The notes below the pieces were generated by a model, which was not told where the DNA came from, did not search any database, and saw only the letters and a program-made list of their open reading frames with translations. The position numbers were made by a program, and so were the translations under genes. 60,000 nt of DNA from Nymphaea colorata (taxonomy: Eukaryota > Streptophyta > Magnoliopsida > Nymphaeales > Nymphaeaceae): assembly GCF_008831285.2 (NCBI RefSeq), contig NC_045140.1, positions 6,305,528 through 6,365,527 on the forward strand, in the 5' to 3' direction. Positions 46,552 to 59,883 of the stretch are shown here, piece after piece (position 1 is the stretch's first letter; each line of letters opens with the position of its first letter).

Positions 46552-49500
46552 AATACTTTCAGTGTAGGACAGCGTGCACAGGGGTTCTTCAGGATAACAT
46601 ACATAAATAATGGAAAGGAAACGAATAGGAGCAGCGGCCGCGGTGGTCTCAAGCGGGCTTCCCAAGTCTCAACAATCACGCGACGAAGAGAGAAGCAATC
46701 TCTTTGTAGTTTAAAATTTTCCCTTGAACTCCACGAAATATAAGAGAAAACTACATTTCAACTTCATGTTTCTCCAATTTCTTTTCACATCATCCGTGTA
46801 TTCTGGAAACTGCGAGCACATTGCTTTGTTTTATTATTATTTTGCACAAGTTGGGAAAAAGGTCTTGATGCAAACAACGAGGTGAAGAAAATATTTTAAA
46901 CTTTGAAGACAAAAAGCTTTTCTTTCTTACGGCGGTGGTGAAGCATCTGTTTGCCGGTTTTCAAGAAATTTTTTATTTTATTGAAATTAATACAAACATG
47001 CGAGGGTAAATTCTGACATTTTGCCAAATTCATGTGACTCGATGGAAACTGATTTTTTCTCCGGCTTATCTACTGTTGTTGACAATGCTATCGCTGAACT
47101 TGTCACTTTCGAGACAAATTAACTTTTTTTTCCCATTATTAATGCTTTATTTCATTCACTTCGAAAAATCAGTTTATTTCATTTTGAGAAAATTAATTTT
47201 TATGATATTAATGGGGAAAATTGATCTTCAGGGCTAATGTGAGAAAATTGGATGAAGAACAAAAAGGGGTTTTCAATAACAATAAAGACAGGTAGGGATT
47301 TTTCCAAATAACCAAAACAATTAACTGTTAAGCTTTTCGTTATTGTAATTGGTAACCCAATCATGAAAATATCAGTTAACTTTCAAGAAAATAACAAACT
47401 ATCTATCGATTTTTATAAATTAATAAATAAATGCTCATTTTTTATGGAAATTTTCAAAAAGTCGCCTCATGTTTTAAAACAAGTTAACTTAGAAGCCAAT
47501 TTATATATCTACCCTTCTTCGCCACCATTTCCTCCTTGGAAGTTGGATGTGGAAGAAAAGGATCACAACTTGTGTAGAACAAAACAGGAAAATGAAGAAA
47601 ACAGATCTTAAGTTAGTGCTGATGGTAATCCTCCTTACTTAGAGGTACGGCTGTGTATCGAGTGTGGCGGACATAACAAGAAGTTGGGTTCAGGCTGGTC
47701 CTGACCGACTGCCTGTAAGTTTGTTCCAAGCCCATCCAGGCCTGATTATAATAATATATAATATATGAAAATATACCATAATATATTTAATATAATAAAA
47801 ATATATATTATTTAAATAAAATAATATTATAAATAAATTATCAAGCAACTTAGACGGTTGTGATGCTCAATTTTAGAGCTTGGGCTAGGGCCTGAGTCAG
47901 GCTAGGACGCGCCCTTAAGCATTGAAACCCCATTCATACGAATCATAAACCCGGCCTCATTCATATGAATCATAGACATTTTGGACTCTTTGGGAAGTTC
48001 CTTTCAAAAGCTGGGAGCTTATTCGTAAGTCCTTCTAAAATAAATAAGGATTACGGGCAATTTGTCATTAACTCAAGTATCTATTTGTAATTTATTTTGG
48101 TGAAAGTTGAAGGTCGTCTTGGACAAGGTGAAGTGAGTGGGGAAGTACGTCTTAAGCTTTACTGAAATTCAGGGTTCCTTTCTCTCTTGTACTTCAAAGC
48201 TTCTTTGTGATGGCCTCCAAAGTCCAAAGTGAAAGACACGACGACTAAGTATAAATAATGAGCTCCTGTGATTTTGTCAATTCGAAGATTGATTATGCAA
48301 CTCTGATGCAATCTCTCTCTAGGTCTCCCTCTGCCACCCATCATGTTTTTTAGATGGACGGTCAAAAACGAATCGAATGTGAAAAAACTCCACCGCCCAT
48401 CATGAGATGAGCGGCAGAATGATGCGAGCATCATGCACCAGACTTGCATAATAAATGCAGAGGGAGAGAGAGACGTCCAAGCCTACAGTCTACAATGAAA
48501 TGAATGGCTTTTAATAGTGAGAGAGACGGGGAGGAGAAGGAGGCCATAAATGAGAGGGAGGGGAGAGGAGGAAGTCGAGGGTGGCGTAGCCGGAGGAGAT
48601 TTAATTCCCGGATTTTCTTGGCGGCGGTGGCCGTATTTTTCTCCCGCTGCAGTTAATACACGTAGAGAGAGTCTGTGAGATTGACTTGTCGGGTGTGTCA
48701 ATCAATATGATCTGCTAACCTTGGCCGTTGGATCTTCTATCTGTGTCAGATGGACGAACAAGAGATCTCTCTCTCAAGCTCCGTCTTGGTCTTCCTCTAA
48801 GCTGGTCGATGGATTGACCGACAAGTAAGGCTGAGCTGTGAAACTTACTGGGTATTTATGAGAAACACTGTCTCTGCGTGATTAGACAGCTTGACCTTGG
48901 AATGTTTCTTCTTCTTCTCGTTGCTTTCCATTGAAGGCTTGCATATAAAAAGAGAAGAGACAGGGAGAGATTTTGAGTACAAAATTATGGATCGATGACC
49001 CATCATCGACCACTTAATTTCGGTTTACTCGATTCGAAAGCGTAGTTGTTTAAGACGAATATGATGAGAAAATACGTTCACATCCAAGAGGTGAAGTGGG
49101 TAAGACCTAATCACAACTTGAACTTGGTCTTATCATGTCGCCTTTAAGAGAGAGAGAGAGAGAGAGAGATTAAAACCTGCTAGCTACCTATATACTGAAG
49201 AGTTCAAGTTTTATATATGTGTGTGTGGCTTTGATTGTCAGCCGTCGGAATCTGTCGTTATTCTTCGTGTTTGTCCCTTAATTTCTGGAGCAGGTTATTG
49301 ACTTCCTTTTGAAGAAAAATGAACACCACCTTCGTTTTTAATTATAAGCTTTTACTACAGCTAAAGGCTGCACAACTATTTTAGCAACTAGAGTTTGTCT
49401 CGCTCTACTGCTAGCTATTCTATTTGTCTGTTAAGGGAGTTAATTCAAGCCAATTGTTAAATTTGATAAATCAAATAGGTCGCGCTTAAGTTGTGTATAT

Positions 49501-51480
49501 TGATCAACTGGATTGAGCTGGATTTGATACGCCATGTGCATGCACATAAAATATATATTACGTTAATATTGTATAGGATGCATGTAAGTAATGGCCATTG
49601 AAAGCCAAACCTTATTCACACCAAGTTGTGCTAGCTTTAGTAAGTAGAGGAATTGAGGAGCCCACTTTTTTTTTTCAAAAACTTTTATGGCCGCCCAGAT
49701 GTTGATCATAACTTTATCACTTCATGGTTAATTTTTTGCTTTTTTTTCAGAACAAGTACATAATTTTCAGAGCTGCTTTTGTCTTATGGCATAACAACTC
49801 AGGGGGAAGACCGTGTTCACAGGAGTGGACGGATTCCTGTATGCCAAATGACACAAGGTGCCTTATAATTTTGGATGGTTGGCTACAATATGATGTACAT
49901 AAGCAGCTTCGCTATCATTAAGAAAGCCTGAAGCTTCTCACCAGGAAGCAGACCTTTCAAAAAATCAATGCCTCATGGGCACCAACATGTGAATAAGGAA
50001 ATGACCAACCAAAATATGTATGTAAATAAGTAATTTGTATGGGTATGTATGGAAACTGCCCAGATAGGCCCACCTGTCCTTTCAGCCATTAGTGACTATT
50101 TCAGGAAAAGGAAAGACAAAAGGAGCAAGACAAAATGATGAATGTTAGTTTTGATTATATAAAATTGCCCCTTTATCAACCAAACTTCATCTAGCCTTGG
50201 TTTACATGTGGAAAAAGAATATACAAGAACTAAGCTTACTCTGTTAATGCATAGGCTAATGAAGAGAAAACTTTATGTGCCTGACTTGAAAGGGCCAGCA
50301 TTCGTTCATCAGCAACACTATGGCATCTATTTGACCACCCCAATGCATACTTGCTTTGGCACTATAAACAATTAGGGTTAGGCATCAGGCATGGACTGCA
50401 TGCTTATAAAAGCCGGACGGGCCTTATAGGTCTAGACCCAATGTGATACTTAAGTCGTTTATTGCTGGCCATTATGTATTATCGAGCCCTCGCAGGCATC
50501 CGGTATCTAGTGCAACCCAGCCTAGTAAATTAGCAGGCCAGGCCAGGCCAGGTCTGACTTTGGGCCCATAAGCCAAATGTTTGACTTCAGCCTGGTAATT
50601 GGACACCTGACTCGATGTCCACCCTTAGAAGCAAAAGTTTCCTAAATGATCAAGAACCCTAACAACAAATATTCTTTATAAATTGTAATAATGTTTCCAA
50701 ACCAAAATAAGATAAAAGTAAATCATTTATATTTATTAAAATGAAAATGAATAGCCAATAATGATGAGAATGACCTGATCATTGAGCTGACTTTTGTAGG
50801 AATTACTCCTCTGAACTGCAAATAGTAGCATGTGTGACACTCTATTTAAAGGGTGCACTATAGAACTATTGAGGTCCCAAAGCAATTCTGGACCCACCCT
50901 ACAGGCAAGGGAAGTGGTGCAAAAATGATTAATGAAACAGAATCAACACACAAGAAACACTGACTAAACCCATAATTTGCTATACTACTACAAAGAAAAA
51001 AAACAGTTAGTGAAAAGAAAATTGGCATCTTCCATTTCATCCAATTAATTTAACTGCAAGCAATTATTCCTTAAGACATTGTTATGGCATTTCAAATTAT
51101 CCATCGTTGGTTGAAATTTATAAGTTGAAAAGTAACTGATCCCATTTGAACCGGATATCAGCTTATCCAGATTTGGATCATACTTTATATTGCTTTGATC
51201 GTATACATTGTTGCCTGAAGAGGCAAAATCTCAATCCGAGATCCAGTTTTCTGGTCATATTTATATATCCACCCAAATAAGAGGGGTTTAGACAGTTTGG
51301 ATTTAGATGATCCGCTCATCTTAAATAGAATTGTTTTCATTGAACACAGCCATAAAACCCAAAATCTCATAGCTGCGTCAAACCACTTACATCCTTGCCA
51401 CTAATATGCAAGAAACCAATCCAATATACAGCTTAAAAGCTATCGATTTTATACTCCCAGATTTCACATAGCCGAGATTA
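46552..51480. other. SCPL upstream region and intergenic DNA, no gene established
   Basis: No clear TATA box; minus-strand CTTATATTT near 46735-46745 is a weak candidate. Frames at 48159-48449 and 48483-48701 (minus strand) have no motif I recognise. The second lies in a GC-richer patch with pyrimidine-rich and Ser/Pro-rich wording, and could be an unrecognised short exon. GA repeats occur near 48460 and 49148-49170. 47650-47930 is a GGGCC/AT-rich repeat-like segment. Confidence 0.45.
50373..50627. repeat. hAT-type MITE-like repeat
   Basis: Left end TAGGGTTAGGCATCAGGCA and, read from the right, TAAGGGTGGACATCGAGTCA form imperfect inverted ends of the TAGGGGTGGACATCGGG type common in plant hAT MITEs. 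The interior has a ggcca run repeated in tandem near 50540-50560. No clear TSD. Confidence 0.45.
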
Positions 51481-52103
51481 ATCAAATTTGTGACCTGATG
51501 ATATGAAGCCCATCAAGCATGAGTTTGTGAATACATCTGCAACTAGTGACTTTGTGAATACATCTGCAACTTGCTGAGAAGAGGGCACAAACTAAGTTTG
51601 AATTTCTCCACATTGAATTTTGTTTCTAACAATATGGCAGTCGATTTCAATATGTTTGGTCTGCTCTTGAAATATAAGATTGGCTACTATGTGCATTGCG
51701 GTTTGATTGTCACAAAATAGAGCGATCGGTTGTACGTGAGATATCCCGAAATCTTGTCAAAGAGCTTTAAGCCATGTAAGTTTGGATGTCGCAAGGGCCA
51801 TGGACCGGTATTCAGCTTCGGCGGAGGATCTAGAAACCATAGTTTGTTTCATAGGTTTCCAAGCAGTGGGACTATTGTTGATCATGGTGCAATATCCACT
51901 TCTTGTTCTTCGAGTCATGGGACATGATGCCCAGTCTAAACCACAATGTGCCTTAAGTCGAATGAGACCTTCTAAATACTAAAACTCCATGGCCTGTCAT
52001 TCCCTATAGGTATTTTAGAAGGCGATTCATGGCTTCTCTATGCAGGATGTAAGGTTTGCTCATAAATTGACTTAATATATGCCTCGTATCTATGATGTCG
52101 GGT
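51480..52103 (-). pseudogene. Copia G RNase H remnant
   Basis: The minus strand reads PDIIDTRHILSQFMSKP, HREAMNRLLKYL and KKWILHHDQQ-type wording. Toward the left it reaches the QVADVFTK-like end region, where a segment (tttgtgaatacatctgcaac) is duplicated at 51523-51571. Stops occur throughout. Confidence 0.75.
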
Positions 52104-53107
52104 TGTTTGCATCTCATAAAATCTTTGGTTTTTGGAGTGCTCTAGAAAAATGAAGTTTTGTTTTGAAATTAGAGAGAAATGGACTCGCTCATCGGTACGA
52201 GAATCGACCATTCCTGGTGCATTTGTCAGGGGTAATCAATCCAAGGGCTATGTTTAATCTTAATGCATTTTATTTTAGCTTAAACATCTTTTTCATTATA
52301 AATGTGGTGTCATGTTTGAGAAAATGTTGAAGATTTGATGTTTCAAACTTTTTCAAAAGTTCTTGAAGAATCACTTGAGAGTGTAAAACATTTTGATTTG
52401 AGAAAATCACGAATTGAGAAACCTTTACAAATACCATTTGAAAAGCTTGGGAAATCATTTTTGAAGTGAATTTAGTGTTCTCTTAAGGCTTTAAGTAGGT
52501 TGGAGGTTTTGCTCTAATTTCGTTACTATCTAGTTAGAGCTTCATCTCATCTTGCTTAAGTTTTTTTAGAGAGGTGTTTGTGATCATAAGTGATGTTAAT
52601 TGAGTGTGAATGCATGAATGCCTAAGTCTTATATGATTAGAAGATAATAATTCATTCCTACCATAACATCCATTTAAGAGCATTCATACCATCTCATACA
52701 TTTAAGTTTTTCATTTTTTATTTGTAAGATTGTCATAAATATTGTTATGCAAAAAGAAAAGTTTTTGAAAATAGAATGGGGTTGTAGACCATCAAGCATG
52801 ACTCTAATATTGGGTCATTACTTGGGTTTTGGTTTTGGTGAAGTCGGTAAATAAAAAAATATTGAGCAAAAAATATTTAAGAGAATGAAAAAGATGAAAG
52901 ACTTGAATGTAAGAGGAATGTGAAGAAAAAGAGAGAGAATGAGATTTTAAAGAGAAAGAGAAAAAAAGAAAATGGAACACAAATACATGTATTCATTTAT
53001 ACATGTATGTGTATAAGAATTTGGAAAAAAAACATGTTAAATCATAAAGAGAAAAAAACAAAGAAAGGTACTCATGTATACATATACGTATATAACATGT
53101 GTACACA

Positions 53108-53297
53108 CAGGGGCGGAGGAACGGGTGGGCCACCTAGGCCATGGCCCCACCCAACTATTTGAAAAGAAAAATACATTGAAAAAATAAAAAAAATTTATTA
53201 TGCAATGTATTTTTTAGGTTCGAATTTAATTTGGCCCTACCCAGATCAGAGGTAAGATTTTGGCTCACCCATAAAAAAAATCCTAGCTTCGCCCCTG
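53108..53297. mobile_element. 190-bp MITE, GGGGCGGAG family copy 7, nested in LTR copy 2
   Basis: Terminal inverted repeats CAGGGGCGGAGGAACGG and, from the right, CAGGGGCGAAGCTAGGA. Flanks TGTACACA and TGTATACG look like an 8-bp TSD with two mismatches. The equivalent positions in LTR copies 1 (near 32975) and 3 (near 59715) are uninterrupted, showing the empty site. It is the best-preserved member of the family in this window. Confidence 0.8.
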
Positions 53298-54278
53298 TGT
53301 ATACGTATATGTCTTCATGATAATAAAAATCAAGAAATGATTTAAAAATATCCGACTTCGATTTTTTTTATATAGACCATGAAGGAACTTGGACTCATGC
53401 AAGAGCCTAAGCTAAGTCTCTAAGACTGCATTAGATAGGGTATTTGATTTTAAAAATCTTTTGGAAAACATGGTTTCGAATATCTTTGTATTTGCTATAA
53501 GAGAATATAGTTTTTCCACTATTAGGTATGAAAGAAATCAAACATACATGAAATGGAGAGCCACATAATAAGAACACTTATTACGGTTCCTAATCGAGTG
53601 ATTAAGAAAGAAACTAAGTGCGAGAATGACACGAAGAATGCATATTAACCTGTACAAATTCATGAAGGGTTATCCCGAGTTGGACAAATCACAACCTCAA
53701 AAATCAACATGAGATGAAGAAATCTCAACCCCAAACACTCATTCTCGCCATACATTTGCTCATCAATTAATGAAAATTAATACGTCGAGCATAAGCATCA
53801 CTTCAAACATAAATGATAAGTAAGACCATATAACAAGCAAATTTTTAGAGATAAATGAAGAAATGAAATTTATTTCATATTGCTCATACTCTCGATGCAC
53901 TTAAGATGTAACTATCGACTCTGGATAGAAAATTTTTAGAGCTTTCTTACATGGCCATGGGAATGTAGCAAGGAAAAATGAAAAATGAAAACAAGAGGAG
54001 AATTACATGCCTGTAATATCTTCTCATGCTCCCTTGAAGAAGAAGAAAAGGAAGAGAAATGAAGAAGAATAATCAAATCTTTAAGTGAAAATCATTAGAA
54101 ATACCCCCAAGGGTTAGCCCATGCCCAAGAGGGAGGATTATGGGGGTATTTATAGAGGCTTTTGGAGCTAAAATTCAAAATTCAATTTTTTTGAATTTAA
54201 CAAGAATTTCATTCGAATTTCAAACATTTTTTAATTATTTTTATTTTTCAAAAGATAAAAACGGGCTGGTTCGGACAT

Positions 54279-54302
54279 TGCCAGGCACAATAGTGCCTGG
54301 CA
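54279..54302. repeat. Perfect palindrome in the CpG-rich block of LTR copy 2
   Basis: TGCCAGGCAC and GTGCCTGGCA around a 4-base AATA loop. It lies at the start of the GC-rich block 54260-54460. Confidence 0.85.
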
Positions 54303-55066
54303 CGTTGAAGATCAGCACGCAGCAGCGCGCAATGCGCTGCCCCGTGCATACGCGACCATGCTACATGCCACCGCACGATGCACGATGAGTGATCACGCGA
54401 GTTGTGCGACGTGCGATCGCACGCAGTCTCACGATGCGCGATGTTTGTCGTGCAACCATTTTTTAATTTAAATTCTTAAATGAAATGAAATAAAATAAAA
54501 TAAAAGGGCCTTTTAGTATAAAACTATTTTTTATTTAAAATATGTATATAAAAAAATGCTTTTTGCTACAAATGGGTGAGCCGACTTCATTTTGAGTGAC
54601 TCTGAGCTTGTTTTAAATCTGCATTGGGTTTAATTGGATGCCAATGCATTCTAGAAATGAATTAGGCTAAAAAATGCATATTGGCGCAAGAACGAAACAT
54701 AAAACAAAGGGAAGGTCCGTGCATGCGTGGGCGGTGCTCATAAATTCAAAATTTGTTGTTTTGATTTCGGCTTTAGGTTTTGAGTTTGAAATAATGAATT
54801 CGGGTCTAGACTTGGATTTTGGATCTGATTTGGATTCAAGAGTTGGATTTTGGATTTAAATCTTGCGTCTAAAGTTGAGTTTTGAATTTGAATTTTGTGT
54901 TTGGTTTCAGACAAGAGTTTAGAAATTCATTTTGGATCGACTGGTTGCGAATTTATTTTGAGTCTAATGTTGGGCTTAAGGCCTAGAATTAAATTCATAT
55001 GACATAATTGAGATTTGAGTGAAAATAAAATACACCTCCTTTTTAGAAAATTTTGGGGTGATAACA

Positions 55067-57636
55067 CAAGTCTAGTTATAGTCAAACACATGCACTTACC
55101 AAGGATGTTTCTGGATTGACTAGCATCTTTGAGAACCTCTCCTACTTCATTATCAAGTTTAAGTGTTGTTCAATAAGAGTGTCATATGGCTTTGCTCCTA
55201 TATAGCTTGTTTCATGTAGAATATTGAGGTGATATTTTTTTGAGATAAAAATATCCCATTTTCAGATCTTGCAACTTTAATGCCGAGCATGTATCTAAGC
55301 TTGCCCAAGTCTTTTAACTTGAATTTCTCATTTATCACATATTTGATATTCTTGATTCCCACTAAGTCGTCACCTGCAACAATTTTATCATCTAAATAGA
55401 TCATTAGAAATATGTTTCTTCTAGTCATGGTCTTAGAAAGTAAAGAATAATCTGCCTTTGATTGAGAAAAACCCAAACTTTTGAGAAACATTGTTAATTT
55501 AGAGAACCAATTTCATGATGATTGTTTGAGTTCATAAATGGATTTGTTCAATCAACATGCCATATCTTTCTCCCCTTGTCAAGTGAACCGGTGGAAACCG
55601 CATGTATACCTCTTCTACTAAATTGCCATGAAGAAATGTGTTAACATCAACTTGAAGTAGATACTACCTTTTAATGGCTGCAATGGAGAGCAAACAACGA
55701 TGGTGTGAAGGTTTCATTGTGATCAACATCTCTGGTTTGAGTGTACCCTTTTGCAACACGACGTGCCTTGTATCTTTCAACAAATCCATTAGATTGGTAT
55801 TTGATCTTAAATACCAATTTGAAACCGATTGGGGTTTTGCCAGGAGGGAGTTCGGTGATGGTCCAAGTCTGATGGTCTTGCAATGCATCAATTTCACCTC
55901 ACATGGCTTCTCACCACTTTGGATCTTGGATAGCTTGGGTAAATGATGAAGGCTCATGTTGCTCAAGTAGGGTAGTCATGAAACGTTTATAATTGGAAGT
56001 AAAATTTGAATGATCAATATATGATACAAGTTGTTCGAAATGGGTGGGGCAAAAACACACTTGTAGTCCTTAAGGTGATTGAGCATGTGTCTTGGGTGAG
56101 AAGACCTATAGAGTTGGATAGAATCATTGGTGGTGTTAGTGTCTTGGGTTTGAATAAGCTGGTTGTCTAGTTGACCACTAGATTGAGTGTTGTGGTGGTT
56201 ATGGTTTGGTTGCAAATCAGGAATAGAGAGATCTTGGTGTTGGACAGGATTTGAGAAGATCTCTTGCTCGCCTAAGGTTTGATCACTAAACAGTAAAGAA
56301 AGAACTACCATTTCATCTCCATTAGTGACATTCTCACTTTTGTAATGAAAACAGTTTTCACAAAAATGAACATCCCTACTAGTGAACAAAACATTGTTTT
56401 CAAGATCATAAACTTGATATGCCGCTTGGCCATATGGATATTCCAAGAAAGATACATCTTCTTGCACGCATATCAAATTTATGATTTTTGTAAATATTAT
56501 GAGCATAACATATATATCAAAACACATGTAAGTGTTTGTAGTTGAGAGCTTGTTGGTACAAAACTTAGCATGCCATTTTATTGTGAAGTGTATCCATAGG
56601 CAACCTATCCAAGAGATAAGCTGTTGTGGTAATGCATTCCCCCAAAATTTAATGAGCAAATTTGCGTGGTAAAGTAATAATCAAACCATGTTTTAAAAGA
56701 TCTCTATGATTGTGCTCAACTACATATTTTGTTGTGGTGTAGCAGCACAATTATGTTGTTGATCAATCTTTTTTTTTTTTTGAAAAAAAATTGCATATCT
56801 TGACAAAAAATTCAGTCTCATTGTCACTTCTAATCATTTTAATTTTTGTTTGAAATTAATTTTCTGTAAGAGTGACAAAATTTCTAATCATGCTAAAAAA
56901 TTTAGATTTGTGTCTCATAAGATAGACTCATGTAGACCAAGAGAAATCATTTACTATGGTTAAGAAATAATGTGTGCCACTTAGTGGAGGTGTCTGATAA
57001 CCTCCCCACATGTCACAGTGAATCAACTCAAAATGTGCATGAGTAGAAATGGAACTACTTAGAAATAAAAGTCGAGTACTTTTAGCAACAAAGCAAATAT
57101 CACAATTATCAAATGACATATAGGAATCAATGAGTTTCAAGCGAGACAATATAAGAAGTTTTGGATTAGAAGCATGCCCAAGTCTGAGATGCTAATGTAT
57201 TGGTTAGGTCGTGGTTATGCTAACAGCAACTCTTCCTTCTTTGAGGACATACAACCCATTTGTCAGTGTACCCGTTCCAATCGTAGTCGTCAAGTGGTGG
57301 TCGTGCAACAAACAAAAGTTTTCTTTAAACTTTACATTACATTTTCAGTCACTACAAAGTTTAGAGATGGAAATGAGATTTAAAATAAATGTTGGAACAA
57401 GGAAATAATCAAGTTTCCTATATGTGAGACATTAGTTTTAGAGCCATTGGGTAGCCCGATTGGTGGATGGTTTATGGCTACAGGTTGGTCAAGGTTAGAT
57501 AGGACATTGGTGATGTCATGTGTTGCATCGGTGTCAAGGATCCATGATTGGCTTGTGGCACAAGAAATAAATGACGAGAGCCCACCTGAAAGATTTATTT
57601 TGGAATCATTGGTACCTCGGCTTGAATTTTCCATGT
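55067..57636 (-). pseudogene. Copia G protease-integrase-RT remnant
   Basis: Protease (57380-57636) reads SWILDTDATHDITNVLSNLD, so the D-T-G-A active site is D-T-D-A. Integrase N-terminal part (56928-57149): CDICFVAKSTRLLFL and THYFLTIVNDFSWST. The integrase C-terminal and spacer region (55976-56659) reads EYPYGQAAYQVYDLENNVLF. RT start (55664-55966): GFKLVFKIKYQSNGFVERYK. RT catalytic block (55198-55491): IYLDDKIVAGDD, with the motif YVDD as YLDD, and LKDLGKLRYMLGIKVARSEN. Multiple frameshifts and stops. Confidence 0.9.
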
Positions 57637-58096
57637 TGTTATCACCCCAATTTTTTTTCATAAATACTATATTCGGATTTAATCCTAGACCCAAAACAAA
57701 TTTGTAACTATTCGATCTAAAATGAATTTTTAAACTCAAGTTTAGATCCAAATCAAGCATTTCAAACTCAAAATTCAAAATCGAGTTCAAAACGACAAAG
57801 TCTGGTACTATGAGCATCGCTCACATGCACAGACCTTCCTTTTGTTTTATGTTTCGTCCTCCCACCAAAAATATCTTTTTGAAGCTTAACCCACTCACTA
57901 AACACGTCGGTGGCTAATTGAACCGAATCTGGATTCAAAACGAGCCCAGAGTAGCTCAAAATGGAGTTGGTTGCCCATTTTTAACAAAAACTTTTTTACA
58001 TTTTAAATAAAAAAATGTTTTATGCTTACTATATAAATAGCCTTTTTATTTCATTTTGATTTTATTTAAATTAAAGAAAAAAGAGGAAGAAGCATG

Positions 58097-58265
58097 TGCT
58101 GGCGCATGCGAGCGCACCACGCGCCCACCTCCACGTGATGTGCGTCGTGTGCAGGTGTGCGTGAACACTCACGCGAGCATGCGAGCACCATCGCGCATGA
58201 GCTCTCGCGCACTGTCACACGCGGTGCATTGCGTGCTCACTCAGTGCACCAGGTGCAAACACGTC
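58097..58265 (+). repeat. CpG-rich degenerate block of LTR copy 3
   Basis: Dense gcatgcgagcgc/cacgcgagcatgcg wording in an otherwise AT-rich LTR. It sits at the same place as the blocks at 30965-31125 (copy 1) and 54260-54460 (copy 2), but is not simply alignable to them. Confidence 0.7.
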
Positions 58266-59881
58266 GAGTCCTCATATTTTGATTAAAAAAAAAACACCAT
58301 CCTTGGAGGATAGTTTTGGCATTTTTGGGTGGGCGAGAGCCTTGCTTACACCCCAAATGGGTGTTGTAGGGCTAATGACCAATCTCACTTAGTCAAAACC
58401 TATTTTTTTTAGAGAAAAAATTGAAAATTATTTAAAATTATTTGAAATTTGCATGAAAATGTTGTAAAATTCAAAAGAATTCAAATTTTGAATTTTGGCT
58501 CCAAAACTCTTCCCTCTTGAATTCAAATTTTGAATTTGAAATTTTGACTTTTAGCTCCAAAACTCTCTATAAAAACCCCCCACAATCCTCCCTCTTGAGC
58601 ATAGGCTAATACTTAGGGGATTTCTAATTCTTCTTCTCTTGAAGATTTGCCTCTCTTTCCATTTCCCTCTTCTTCTCTTTTTATTCTTTTCCTACTTGAA
58701 CCAAGCTTCATCAAACTACAACTCTTCAAGGAAGCACAAAAGATCTCTTAGAGGCCTCATTTTCATCATCTTGGAGCTCTATTCAAGGTGAATCTACGAT
58801 TATTCGAAGTAAAGATTGATCATTTTTCTTAAAATCATTCTTATTAGAGGTATGTAACAAACATCTCACTTCATTCTTTCTTTTGTTTCTCTCTTCTCCA
58901 TCTTCCTATGGTCATAGGAGAAAACTTTTCAAATTTCTATTTAGAGTCAAGAAGCTATGCTTGAGTGCACTGAGAGCATGAGAAGACAAGATGATATTTC
59001 ATTTTACGATTGAAGCATGTTCTTTCTGTCCTTGAATGTGACCTTATTTTGGTTTCTTCATTTTCTATTTTCTTCATCTCCCCATGACTATATGAGATAG
59101 CTCTCGAATATCAATTTTAGAGTCAAAAGTTATGCTCGAGTGCACCGGGAGCATGAGAAGATAAGATGATATTTTATGTTATGATTGAAGCATCTTATTT
59201 CTCTTTTCTTGAATATTGTTTTGTTTCAAGATATTATCCATACATAGTTGGTTGATTTTTCATTTATATATAAATGCATGGTGAGAATGAGGGTATGGTT
59301 TGGGACTCTTTATTCTCATGCTAATTTTTAAGGTTGAGGCTTGTCCAACCTAGGAAAAACCTTCACGAATATATACATGATAATATGTATTTTCATGTCA
59401 TTTTATACTGGTTTTATTTCTAATCATTCGATTAAGAACTCTAATGAGCACCTTATCATGTGGTTCGATTTTCTTCAATACCCAATGGTGGAAAATATTC
59501 CCTTGTAACAAACGAAAACTATGTTTTATGTTCATATATTTGAAATCATGTTTTCCAAAATATTTTTAAAAGAACTCTCTCTAATGTGGTTTTAGAGACT
59601 TTCCTTAGAATCTTACATGAGTCCAAGCTCCAGTCCGACCTACATCAAAATTGAAGTCGGTTAATTTAAGTCATATCTTGATTTTTAATCTCGTGAAGAT
59701 ATATATGTATATACATGTTATATACATATATGTGCACATGATGATTTTCTTTCTTCTCTCTCTACGTTTTCATATTTTATAAATTTTCATATATACATGA
59801 ATACATGTATCTATGTGTTCTATTTTCTCTTTTTAGAATTTTTTATTTTTTTTAAGAGAAATATCTTTCCCTACAAATTTT

Positions 59882-59883
<2 letters not shown>

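Larger units (their letters stand above)
52104..55066 (-). mobile_element. Solo LTR of the long-LTR family, copy 2 (inverted), inserted in copia G
   Basis: 2,963 bp. On the minus strand it starts TGTTATCACCCCAAAATTTT and ends GAGATGCAAACA. Flanks on the plus strand are CGGGT (52099-52103) and CAAGT (55067-55071), a 5-bp TSD with two mismatches. The conserved copia codons show ACCCG (minus strand) to be the original target. It carries a 190-bp MITE (53108-53297) absent from copies 1 and 3, and fewer minisatellite units than copy 1. Confidence 0.88.
51480..57636 (-). mobile_element. Ty1/copia retrotransposon G, degenerate, split by a long solo LTR
   Basis: Minus-strand copia internal region in two parts. 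RNase H is at about 51480-52103. RT, integrase and protease are at 55067-57636. They are separated by solo LTR copy 2 (52104-55066). Joined across the insert and one TSD, the RT/RNase H connection regains the conserved TRPDI codons in phase, which shows both parts belong to one element. The right side is cut by LTR copy 3 at 57637, so gag is not visible. The 3' LTR was not identified left of 51480. Confidence 0.88.

Noticed and set aside
47650-47930. Possible MITE with GGGCC-type ends and AT-rich core
   Set aside because: Ends could not be matched as inverted repeats and no TSD was visible; left as repeat-like intergenic sequence.
48483-48701. Possible short gene (72 codons, minus strand) in a GC-richer patch
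   Set aside because: Low-complexity Ser/Pro wording, pyrimidine-rich, no recognised domain or clear splice sites.
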